Source: Mucilaginibacter sp. 14171R-50
Lineage (GTDB): Bacteria > Bacteroidota > Bacteroidia > Sphingobacteriales > Sphingobacteriaceae
Assembly (NCBI RefSeq): GCF_010093045.1
Contig: NZ_CP048115.1
Coordinates: forward strand, 3,410,001-3,474,000
Length of the DNA: 64,000 nucleotides
Reading direction: 5' to 3'
Part shown: piece by piece, positions 34,979-42,945 of the stretch
Position numbering within the stretch: position 1 is the stretch's first letter
How the letters are laid out: every line of letters starts with the position of its first letter
Made by a program: the position numbers and the translations under genes
Notes under the pieces: generated by a model
Told to the model about the DNA's origin: nothing
The model's database searches: none
What the model saw: the letters and a program-made list of their open reading frames with translations, nothing else

Positions 34979-35527
34979 ATGCACGATGCCAGCTTAAAAA
35001 AGTTTGCGTTCAATAACCTTGCCGAGAGCCTTTATCCATCGATGATCGATATCATCGACCATATTACCAACACAGGTAAGGTAAGCGATAGTACGGTATC
35101 TAAATTAAAGTTAGTGTTAGTTGAAATGCTTACCAACTCGTTAAAACACTCGGGCGGGGGCGAAACTATTATTGAAGTTGCTGTAACCGGCGCGCAGATA
35201 GCCATTAAAAAAATTGATACCGGTAACGGGCTTACCATTAGCAGTAACCAAAATTTGATGGTATGGCCCTTGCCGGGCAAGCATCACGGCAATAAGGTTA
35301 TTACGGTTTATACCGATGCCAGTGCCATTTTGAACGCCAGGTTAACAAACAATTGCAGGCTTCAGTTTTTTATAGAAGAGGTAACGGAAACAGGTCCGCT
35401 TGATATTAATACCCTGACAGAACATTTTGGGCTGATGATAATTACCCGTGCATGCGATACATTTACTTATGAATTTGATATTGATACGTGTACAAATAAC
35501 TTTACCGCGATAATAAATAAGATGTAA
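34979..35527 (+). CDS. RsbW-like serine kinase with a long internal insertion
   Basis: A 182-residue HATPase-type protein. N-box: VLVEMLTNSLKHSG (about residues 54-66). G1-box: IDTGNGLTI (Asp80). The segment resembling G2 (EHFGLMIITRACDTFTYEFD) begins near residue 148, leaving about 65 residues between them where RsbW/SpoIIAB have about 25-30. The insert (for example MVWPLPGKHHGNKVITV) is unlike anything I recognise. The start at 34979 is 4 bases after the STAS stop. It should bind or phosphorylate the STAS protein; its effector is unlikely to be a sigma-B factor, which Bacteroidota lack. Confidence 0.75.
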   Translation: MHDASLKKFAFNNLAESLYPSMIDIIDHITNTGKVSDSTVSKLKLVLVEMLTNSLKHSGGGETIIEVAVTGAQIAIKKIDTGNGLTISSNQNLMVWPLPGKHHGNKVITVYTDASAILNARLTNNCRLQFFIEEVTETGPLDINTLTEHFGLMIITRACDTFTYEFDIDTCTNNFTAIINKM

Positions 35528-35535
35528 AGCAGCGT

Positions 35536-36675
35536 ATGCAAAGCCATAAACAAGCCACAGCGGATAACAAAAGTCCGGTCTATTTTTCAAATTTAGATAG
35601 CGTAAGGGCAATAGCTGCCCTGATGGTAGTGGTATCGCATATCGAATATCATAAAACCGAATACGGGTTACAGCAACTGGCAATAAGCCTGCAAAACTTT
35701 GGTAAAATAGGTGTAACTATATTTTTTGCGCTCAGCGGTTTTTTGATCACCTACCTGCTGCTGGTCGAAAAGAAGAAATATCAAACCGTAAGCCTCAAAG
35801 ATTTTTACATACGCCGCATCCTTCGTATTTGGCCGCTGTATTTTTTGGTGGTTATAATAGGTTTCTTTGTATACCCGGCTAAAGGCTCGTCTACCGCGCT
35901 ATGGCTAAGCGTGTTTTTTTTACCAAACCTTGCTTTTTGCCTAAAAATGCTTCCCTCCATATTCGACCCGATATGGTCTATCGGCACCGAAGAACAATTT
36001 TATATTTTTCATCCCCACATTTTTAAAATAAAGAAGCCCGAGAACATTTTTAACGCGCTTATCATCATAACAGGCATGTTGATAATCATCAATATCGCGG
36101 TGCGCAATTTCCCGGTAAACACCCCGTTCACAAGAAATTTAGGGCTTTTTTTATATTATGCCCGGTTTGACAATATGATGATCGGGGCAATTGTAGCAAC
36201 GCTTTATTACAATACCAAACATCACGCGTTTACATTCAGGTTTCAGAAGCTCTTCGACTGGTTTTTTACCCGCGTTGCACAATGGTTGTCAATTACGGCT
36301 TTTATAATATTTATTTACTTTTATTTAAAGCACGAAATACCACAGGGCGATATGGTTATGGCTCTGTTGGCGGCCCTGCTTATTGTAAATTTATGTGAGC
36401 CCGCCACAAGTATTTTTAATTTGAAGAGCAGGCCTTTACAGTACATGGGCAAAATATCTTACGGGATATACCTGCTGCACAAATATCCCCTGTTCCTGGT
36501 ATTCTACCTGGTAAAAAGGTATATGAACGGCACCGGTGTGTTGGTGCAAAATATCGTAATTTATGTTGTAACCTTAGTTGCGGTGGTTGCGCTGGCTACT
36601 TTATCATATTATGGTTACGAACGTTATTTCCTTCGTATAAAAGCCCGCTTTCAGAAGGTAGCTTCGCACAGTTGA
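35536..36675 (+). CDS. Acyltransferase-3 family membrane O-acyltransferase
   Basis: A 379-residue protein with about ten transmembrane helices of the OafA/YrhL/NodX acyltransferase-3 family. Hallmarks: LDSVRAIAALMVVVSHIEYH with the conserved His, KIGVTIFFALSGFLITYLLL, RRILRIWPLYFLVV, and SIGTEEQFYIFHP. Such enzymes acetylate or otherwise acylate surface polysaccharide or lipid-linked sugars. It is 8 bases downstream of the RsbW-like gene, the fifth gene of this operon, so an O-acylation step appears to be made together with a partner-switching circuit. Confidence 0.88.
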   Translation: MQSHKQATADNKSPVYFSNLDSVRAIAALMVVVSHIEYHKTEYGLQQLAISLQNFGKIGVTIFFALSGFLITYLLLVEKKKYQTVSLKDFYIRRILRIWPLYFLVVIIGFFVYPAKGSSTALWLSVFFLPNLAFCLKMLPSIFDPIWSIGTEEQFYIFHPHIFKIKKPENIFNALIIITGMLIIINIAVRNFPVNTPFTRNLGLFLYYARFDNMMIGAIVATLYYNTKHHAFTFRFQKLFDWFFTRVAQWLSITAFIIFIYFYLKHEIPQGDMVMALLAALLIVNLCEPATSIFNLKSRPLQYMGKISYGIYLLHKYPLFLVFYLVKRYMNGTGVLVQNIVIYVVTLVAVVALATLSYYGYERYFLRIKARFQKVASHS

Positions 36676-36930
36676 TTTGGTGCGCGAGCTTAAACGAATA
36701 CAATCAGCACAATTAGCATTTGCCCGGTTTAGCGCACGAATACAATGATAAACAGTTTTAAATAAGTCTTTTTGCAGATGGTACAAAAACCTTCCCTGGG
36801 TTTTATAAAGGCGTTGTTATAAAACGCAGGGGAATTTGTTTAATAACTGCATGTGTGTAACTTCGGCGTGTGCCGGTATAGCTAAATCAGCAGGCATTGC
36901 TAATCTTCCATCACCTAACAGGAAAAATTA

Positions 36931-38790
36931 ATGAACACATTTTTAAGAAAACTTACTTTAATATTAACAGTAAGCTTAGGGTTACTCACCGCAACTTTGG
37001 CGCAAACGGTTAAAGAATGGAAGGTTTATTCGCCAGATCGTTCCCTTCAAATAAACCTTGAATTAAATAACGGCAGTTTGAGCTATTATGTGCAAAATAA
37101 CGGCGCCGATATCATCCGTCGCTCAAAACTGGGAATTGAAAGCTCTACTGATAAATTTACCGGCGAACTGAGTTTTGTGAACGAACTTACCCGTAAAATT
37201 AACGAAATATATACCCTGCCTGCAGGGAAAACCGGGGTATATCGTGCAAACGCTAACCAGGCGAGCATCACCTTTGCAAACGGGCAACAAAACCAGGTAA
37301 CTATTGATTTGCGCGCGTATAACGATGGTGTGGCCTTCAGGTATCGTTTTCCCGATTCAGCTAAAACCTATACGCTGGTAAAGGAACTTACAGAATTTGC
37401 CGTGCCCGAAGCCTCTGCATGGATGCAGCCCTATGGCCACGACCCGGCTTACGAAAATGTATTTAAAAATGGCATACCAGCCGGAACCGCCGCCAAAGAT
37501 AGCAGCGGCTGGGCTTTTCCCGCCCTTTTTCATACCAAAGATCATTGGTTGTTTATAGCAGAAAGTAACACTACTGCCGATAACGCTGCCATGCACCTGC
37601 AGCAAAACTGCGATAACGGCGTGTATAAAATGGCGTTCCCGCTGGCAGGCGAAGGGTTGGGGCAGGGTAGCCCGTACCCGGTTGCAGTAACGCCCTTCGC
37701 AACCGCGTGGCGGCTTATTATTGCCGGTAAAAATACCGCCGCTATAGTACAGTCAAACCTGGTTAATAACTTAGCGCAGCCAAATGCTATCGGCAGTGTA
37801 TCGTGGGTTAAACCCGGCCGATCGTCATGGAGCTGGTGGAGCGACCATGCAAGCAGCCGTAATATAACAACGATGAAACGTTTCATCGACCTGTCGGCTA
37901 AAATGAATTGGGAATATTCACTGGTAGATGCTAACTGGAATATACCCACTGAAGGCGGTACAATAGAGGATCTGGTTAAATACGCAAAGCAGAACGATGT
38001 AAAACTAACTTTATGGTATAACTCTGGCGGGCCCCATAATAACGTTACCGAACAACCGCGCGATGTGATGTTTAACCCGGATACCCGTAAACTGGAGATG
38101 AAAAAACTTCACGATTGGGGAGTTAAAGCCATTAAAGTTGATTTTTTTCAAAGCGATAAACAGGATGTTATGAAGCTGTACCTGGATATTTTAAAGGACG
38201 CCGCCCAGCAGCAGATCATGGTGATATTTCATGGAAGTACCATGCCGCGGGGCTGGGCACGAACATACCCCAATCTGCTATCAATGGAGTCGGTACGCGG
38301 GGCAGAGAACTATGGATGGGATCCCCGATTTGCGATGGATGCCGCTGAATTAAACACCATATACGTTTATACCCGCAACGTGGCCGGTTCTATGGATTAT
38401 ACGCCGGTAACATTTTCGGATTATAAATGTTGCCCCCATACTACCACCAACACCCACGAACTGGCTTTAAGCGTGGTATTTGAATCGGGTATGATGCATT
38501 TTGCCGACAGCGATTCATCGTACCTGAGCCAGGATGCGGCTGTAAAAAAGTTTTTAAGCGATGTGCCCAGCGCCTGGGATGAAACCAGGTTGATACAGGG
38601 CGAGCCCGGTAAAGACGCCGTTATAGCAAGGCGTAAAGGCAAAAACTGGTATATTGCCGGTATTAACGGCGAAAATGTTTCTAAAAACTACACCATAAGC
38701 CTGCCGTTTTTAGACCACAAAAAAAGTTATCGGGGGACCCTATTTACTGATGGCAGTACCACACGCACATCGTTCATAACGATGTGGTAA
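36931..38790 (+). CDS. GH97 glycoside hydrolase with frameshifted C-terminus
   Basis: A 619-residue secreted GH97-type enzyme (signal peptide ends near TATLAQ, residue 25). An N-terminal beta-sandwich precedes the barrel: WSWWSDHASS, YSLVDANWNI, LTLWYNSGGPHNN, and WGVKAIKVDFFQSD, where the Asp matches the nucleophile of retaining GH97 alpha-galactosidases (as opposed to the inverting SusB type). MVIFHGSTMPRGWARTYPN and MESVRGAENYGW follow. Reading stops at 38790 after DGSTTRTSFITMW, but the -1 frame continues with a normal GH97 ending (see 38763-38861). Confidence 0.85.
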   Translation: MNTFLRKLTLILTVSLGLLTATLAQTVKEWKVYSPDRSLQINLELNNGSLSYYVQNNGADIIRRSKLGIESSTDKFTGELSFVNELTRKINEIYTLPAGKTGVYRANANQASITFANGQQNQVTIDLRAYNDGVAFRYRFPDSAKTYTLVKELTEFAVPEASAWMQPYGHDPAYENVFKNGIPAGTAAKDSSGWAFPALFHTKDHWLFIAESNTTADNAAMHLQQNCDNGVYKMAFPLAGEGLGQGSPYPVAVTPFATAWRLIIAGKNTAAIVQSNLVNNLAQPNAIGSVSWVKPGRSSWSWWSDHASSRNITTMKRFIDLSAKMNWEYSLVDANWNIPTEGGTIEDLVKYAKQNDVKLTLWYNSGGPHNNVTEQPRDVMFNPDTRKLEMKKLHDWGVKAIKVDFFQSDKQDVMKLYLDILKDAAQQQIMVIFHGSTMPRGWARTYPNLLSMESVRGAENYGWDPRFAMDAAELNTIYVYTRNVAGSMDYTPVTFSDYKCCPHTTTNTHELALSVVFESGMMHFADSDSSYLSQDAAVKKFLSDVPSAWDETRLIQGEPGKDAVIARRKGKNWYIAGINGENVSKNYTISLPFLDHKKSYRGTLFTDGSTTRTSFITMW

Positions 38791-38861
38791 AGAAAAAAGA
38801 CAACAAACTTATGGTTACCATGATGCCGAAAGGTGGGTTTGTGTTAGAACTAAAGCCCTGA
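38763..38861 (+). pseudogene. Out-of-frame C-terminal tail of the GH97 gene
   Basis: Read in the -1 frame relative to the upstream gene, this stretch gives HIVHNDVVKKKDN and ends MMPKGGFVLELKP-stop. The GGF-V-L-x-L ending is the usual GH97 C-terminal beta-strand, so it belongs to the same protein. The switch must fall between 38751 (after an upstream TGA in this frame) and 38790. A 2-base AC duplication in ACCACACGCACA, or loss of one base, would explain it; a sequencing error would too. Not a separate gene. Confidence 0.75.
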
Positions 38862-38873
38862 CCTAAGTAATTT

Positions 38874-38901
38874 AAAGCCCGGCTCAAAAGCCGGGCTTTT
38901 T
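38874..38901 (+). terminator. Intrinsic terminator after GH97
   Basis: AAAGCCCGGCT - CAAA - AGCCGGGCTTT, followed by a T tract: a perfect 11-bp stem. It starts 12 bases after the end of the out-of-frame tail (38861), supporting that tail as the true end of the transcript's gene. Confidence 0.92.
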
Positions 38902-39129
38902 GTTTTGCCAGGTTGCCATTTGGCTATACACGGCAGGTGTTTCATCATCTATATGCCTGTTGCCTGGTTATGCGCGCAGCAAATCCCGGGCTGATCTTTA
39001 CGGGGAAGTAATTAACTGGACTAAACCATTTATATTTATTGGACTATTTAGCTCGTTTGCAGAATTATAAAATTTGAACATGGCCCTGCTGCGCCTCTAA
39101 AAGTATAATTTACAATTAAACCCATTACA

Positions 39130-39561
39130 ATGTCCATTTCAGAAATTGTTTACCAGCGCGAACTTACGCTTAACGCGGATGAATTTATTGACGTATTAAA
39201 CCGCAGCACCCTTGCCGAGCGCCGCCCCGTTGACGATGCCGAACGCATAAAGGATATGCTGCAAAACGCCAACCTGATAGTTACCGCACGGTTGGATGGC
39301 AAACTGATTGGTTTATCGCGCGCGCTAACTGATTTTGCTTTTTGCACTTACCTCTCTGACCTTGCCGTAGACCAGGCGTATCAGCGATCGGGGATTGGAG
39401 TTAGGTTAATAGCCGAAACCAAAAAGCATTCGCCAAAAGCCAAACTCATATTGCTTGCTGCGCCGGCCGCTGTAAATTATTACCCGAAAACCGGTATGAC
39501 CAATTTTGCACACTGCTTTCTGCTTGATGATGTAAACGACCTTATTATTAAAGACAAGTAA
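39130..39561 (+). CDS. GNAT-family N-acetyltransferase
   Basis: A 143-residue GNAT enzyme. The acetyl-CoA site is visible as SDLAVDQAYQRSGIGVRLIAETK (motif A, Q/RxxGxG/A form). The N-terminal half has NLIVTARLDGKLIGLSRAL. The small-domain tail YYPKTGMTNFAHCFLL is typical of YhbS/ElaA-like acetyltransferases. Substrate unknown. It stands alone between the GH97 terminator and a 339-base gap. Confidence 0.85.
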   Translation: MSISEIVYQRELTLNADEFIDVLNRSTLAERRPVDDAERIKDMLQNANLIVTARLDGKLIGLSRALTDFAFCTYLSDLAVDQAYQRSGIGVRLIAETKKHSPKAKLILLAAPAAVNYYPKTGMTNFAHCFLLDDVNDLIIKDK

Positions 39562-39900
39562 ATCAGAGATATTTATCGCTTACCGGCAGGTGTTCACGTT
39601 CGGCGCACGTGAACACCGTGAACATTCATGAACGCTTGATTATCAGTTAGTTGATATTATTGGTGGCGCAACAGCGTCACCACCGCCAAAACTGGGTTTT
39701 ACCCAAGTAATGCCTTGTTTATCAGCGACTAATAAATGATATTAGATATTTAAGGCCGCTGCACACCAACCCGCCGGTGCCAGGGCTGCGAATTTTAAGG
39801 CAAGCGCAGCCTGCCCCGCTATAAAAATGCTGCGATCAGGCCAGCCCTGATATACATCACAAAATTTATTTTTAACTTGATCGCTAAACCTGAATTATAA
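39562..39900. promoter_or_regulatory. Upstream region of the PQQ dehydrogenase gene with phased GTGAAC repeats
   Basis: No gene found in this 339-base gap. GGTGTTCACGT and ACGTGAACACC (39589-39599 and 39607-39617) form a perfect 11-bp inverted repeat with a 7-base loop. On the plus strand, GTGAAC (39609), GTGAAC (39618) and ATGAAC (39628) follow at steps of 9 and 10 bases, about one helical turn. This looks like a protein-binding site or, less likely, a terminator for the GNAT gene (no T tract). A weaker stem lies at about 39662-39684. Confidence 0.4.
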
Positions 39901-42063
39901 ATGAAAAAAATTATTGGGTTGCCCTTTGCGGCTGCCGTTTTTGTATTGCTGTACGGCTGTAACCAAAAAAAGGATTACAGATCCTGGCCGCAATACAAAG
40001 GTTCAAATGAAAACATTCATTATTCTTCATTAACGGAGGTAGATACCACAAATGTTAGTCGGCTTCAGGTAGCGTGGACATACCACACCCGTGATGCCGA
40101 CACCATAAACCATTCGCAGATACAGTGTAACCCTATTGTTGTTGATGGGGTACTGTACGGCACTACGCCAAAAATGAAGTTGTTTGCTATTGATGCCACC
40201 ACCGGCCAGGAAAAATGGCAGTTTAACCCCTTCGATTCGCTGGCTAAGGACAAAAAAATGTTTTTTATCATGAACAATTCGCGCGGGGTGGCGTACTGGG
40301 CCAATGGTGAGGATAAACGGATATATTACAGCGCCGGGCCGTACCTTTATGCCATAAATGCCATAACCGGCAAAACCATCAGCAGCTTTGCCGATAAAGG
40401 CAAGCTTGACCTGCACGACGGCCTTGACCGCGACGTAAAAGACCTGTTTGTTACCGCAACCTCGCCGCCTATCATGTACCGTAATATTATGGTAATGGGC
40501 ACGCGTGTAGACGAGGGCGCGCACGCGGCACCCGGTCACATCCGGGCCTTTGATGTGCTTACCGGCAAACAGGTATGGATATTCCACACCATCCCGCACC
40601 CCGGCGAACCGGGTTTCGAATCGTGGGAGGACAAAAACGCCTGGAAATACATCGGCGGTGCAAATGCCTGGTCGGGCTTTAGCCTTGATGAAAAGCGAGG
40701 TATTGTTTATGGCTGCACAGGCTCGGCATCGTACGATTGGTATGGCGGAAAACGCCTGGGCAATAACTTGTACGCCGATTGCCTGCTGGCGCTTGATGTA
40801 AAAACGGGCAAGCTTAAATGGCATTTTCAGGATATTCATCATGATGTTTGGGACAGGGATATCCCAACTGCGCCGGCATTGGTCACCATAAAAAAAGACG
40901 GAAAAAGTATTGATGCTGTTGCCGTTACCACCAAAACAGGTTTTATATTCACTTTCGACAGGGAAACCGGGAAACCCGTTTACGACATTGTAGAAAAACC
41001 GGTGCCAACCTTTACCGACCTGAAAGGCGAGAAGCTATCGCCAACACAGCCTTATCCAACTGCACCTGCCCCGTTTATGCGCCAGCTGGTAACCGAGCAG
41101 GAACTGAACCCGTATATGCCCGATAGCTCGCGTAAAGCGGTTTTGGCGGCCTTTAAAAGCTACCGTACCAATCATATGTTCAACGCGCCAACGCTTGGTG
41201 GAATAGTGGAATTTCCCGGGCTTGACGGAGGCGGCGAATGGGGTGGCCCGTCTTACGACCCCGAAACAGGTATCCTGTACGTTAACGCCAACGAAATGGC
41301 CTGGGCAATAAGCATGCTCACCGTTGACACCAAAGGCGCTGCGGGCGAAACCAACCTGCTTGCCGGGCAAAGGCTCTATCGATCGTACTGCATGACCTGC
41401 CACGGATCAGACCGCAAAGGAGCGGGTACTGTTCCCTCACTTATCAATATCAACAGAAAATATAATGCCTTGCAGTTTGATACGCTGATACAATCCGGCC
41501 GCAGGATGATGCCGGCTTTCAGGCAGCTTAAGCCCGCGGAGCGCAAAGCTATAGCTTCGTTTGTGCTGGATATCGGGAACGAGCAGCCTAAAAGCTTTAT
41601 TGACGAATTTGGTAAAAACGACGAGTATTACCGCCTGCCGTACGCGATGGCCGGCTACAATAAATTTTTAAGCAAAGAGGGGTATCCCGGTATAAAACCA
41701 CCCTGGGGCACCCTTAACGCTATCGACCTTAATACGGGTAAATTTGTTTGGAAAAGAGCTTTGGGGAACGATCCTGAATTTCCGCACGGAAAAGAAGATT
41801 CGGGTACCGAAAATTATGGTGCATCGGTTATAACCAAAGGCGGGCTGCTGTTTATTGCCGCCACCAAAGATGGTAAGTTCCGCGCTTTCAATAAAAGAAC
41901 CGGTAAGCTGCTTTGGCAGGTTACATTGCCGGCGCCGGGTTACGCAACACCATCGGTTTACGAAATTGATGGAAAGCAATACATTGTGATAGCCTGTGGC
42001 GGCGGTAAAATGAATACAAAGTCGGGCGATAGCTATGTGGCGTTCGCCCTGCCGTCAAAATGA
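39901..42063 (+). CDS. PQQ-dependent dehydrogenase with internal cytochrome c domain (lipoprotein)
   Basis: A 720-residue quinoprotein. Lipobox Cys20 (VLLYGC) predicts lipidation. An eight-bladed propeller of the glucose/alcohol dehydrogenase type begins with WPQYKGSNENIHYSSLTEV and ends with KYIV-like blades containing GGLLFIAATKDGKFRAF. A cytochrome c module is inserted within the propeller (about residues 480-570): SYCMTCHGSDRKGAG gives the haem ligands Cys497, Cys500 and His501, with a Met axial ligand likely in RRMMPAFRQL. It should oxidise a sugar or alcohol and pass electrons internally. No PQQ biosynthesis genes are in the window. Confidence 0.88.
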   Translation: MKKIIGLPFAAAVFVLLYGCNQKKDYRSWPQYKGSNENIHYSSLTEVDTTNVSRLQVAWTYHTRDADTINHSQIQCNPIVVDGVLYGTTPKMKLFAIDATTGQEKWQFNPFDSLAKDKKMFFIMNNSRGVAYWANGEDKRIYYSAGPYLYAINAITGKTISSFADKGKLDLHDGLDRDVKDLFVTATSPPIMYRNIMVMGTRVDEGAHAAPGHIRAFDVLTGKQVWIFHTIPHPGEPGFESWEDKNAWKYIGGANAWSGFSLDEKRGIVYGCTGSASYDWYGGKRLGNNLYADCLLALDVKTGKLKWHFQDIHHDVWDRDIPTAPALVTIKKDGKSIDAVAVTTKTGFIFTFDRETGKPVYDIVEKPVPTFTDLKGEKLSPTQPYPTAPAPFMRQLVTEQELNPYMPDSSRKAVLAAFKSYRTNHMFNAPTLGGIVEFPGLDGGGEWGGPSYDPETGILYVNANEMAWAISMLTVDTKGAAGETNLLAGQRLYRSYCMTCHGSDRKGAGTVPSLININRKYNALQFDTLIQSGRRMMPAFRQLKPAERKAIASFVLDIGNEQPKSFIDEFGKNDEYYRLPYAMAGYNKFLSKEGYPGIKPPWGTLNAIDLNTGKFVWKRALGNDPEFPHGKEDSGTENYGASVITKGGLLFIAATKDGKFRAFNKRTGKLLWQVTLPAPGYATPSVYEIDGKQYIVIACGGGKMNTKSGDSYVAFALPSK

Positions 42064-42069
42064 TCTGAC

Positions 42070-42810
42070 ATGAGGAAATATAATTTATTGATCGTTTTTA
42101 TAGCTGCAGCGCAGCTTGCATCGGCACAGTTTAGCTTTAACATGTTCCAGACCGGGCATTGCCGCGATACGCCGGTTTACGACAGGATAAACGCATCGTA
42201 CAACGCCCAACCAACAAAACCTACTATTGACGGCGAACCCATTTACGAAGACCACCCCGTTTGTTTTAATGTGAACGACTTGGGCACTTCAAGCGCTTAC
42301 GACGTACGTAAATCAGCCTATTTAGATTTACTTTCGGGGGCTTTTGGACATACTTACGGCTGTCATGACATCTGGCAGATGTATTCGCCCAAGCACGAGC
42401 CGCTAAACGGCCCGCACATGTTTTGGTACGTTGCTGTTGATTTGCCGGGCGCCAACCAGATGCGCTATGTACGGAGGTTGATGGAATCGCACCCGTTGCT
42501 GGACAGGGTACCCGACCAGTCGGTGGTGCTGGAAAACGACAAGCCCGCGCCCGGGCGTATCCAGGCAGCGCGCGGTACAGATTATATATTTGTTTACTCG
42601 GCCAGCGGTGAGCCGTTTACTGTGGTTGCCAATAAAATATCAGGTAACACCTTAAACGCTTACTGGTATAACCCGCGCGATGGTAAAACCCGGGATGCCG
42701 GAACAGTTTCAAACCGGCGGGACAATAAATTCAGCCCGCCGTCAAACGGTTACGGGCAAGATTGGGTACTGGTTTTAGATGATGCCGCTAAACAATACCA
42801 AAAGCTGTAA
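42070..42810 (+). CDS. Half-deleted DUF4038 (GH140-like apiosidase) protein
   Basis: A 246-residue protein: signal peptide (MRKYNLLIVFIAAAQLASAQ) joined directly to FSFNMFQTGH, which in full-length DUF4038/GH140-type enzymes lies midway through the TIM barrel. The second half is intact: KPTIDGEPIYEDHPVCF, LLSGAFGHTYGCHDIWQMYSP, VPDQSVVL, and the C-terminal YIFVYSASGEPFTV, LNAYWYNPRDGKTRDAG domain. About 200 residues (the first barrel half, including the usual GGDR strand) are missing, so catalysis is doubtful. It follows the PQQ gene by 6 bases. Could be a remnant or a binding protein. Confidence 0.75.
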   Translation: MRKYNLLIVFIAAAQLASAQFSFNMFQTGHCRDTPVYDRINASYNAQPTKPTIDGEPIYEDHPVCFNVNDLGTSSAYDVRKSAYLDLLSGAFGHTYGCHDIWQMYSPKHEPLNGPHMFWYVAVDLPGANQMRYVRRLMESHPLLDRVPDQSVVLENDKPAPGRIQAARGTDYIFVYSASGEPFTVVANKISGNTLNAYWYNPRDGKTRDAGTVSNRRDNKFSPPSNGYGQDWVLVLDDAAKQYQKL

Positions 42811-42945
42811 GCATTTTATAACCTGTTTAATTTGCGTGGCAGCAAACGGCAGGCAATTGCTGTAACTTATAGCGATTTAAATAATTTTTTGCATTAAATA
42901 ATCGTTAAAATAACGTACATTTAATGTAACCAAATTGTTAAGCCC

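Noticed and set aside
40030..40842. 270-codon open frame on the minus strand
   Set aside because: Lies wholly inside the PQQ dehydrogenase gene, whose motifs are clear; the antisense product is low-complexity with no domain.
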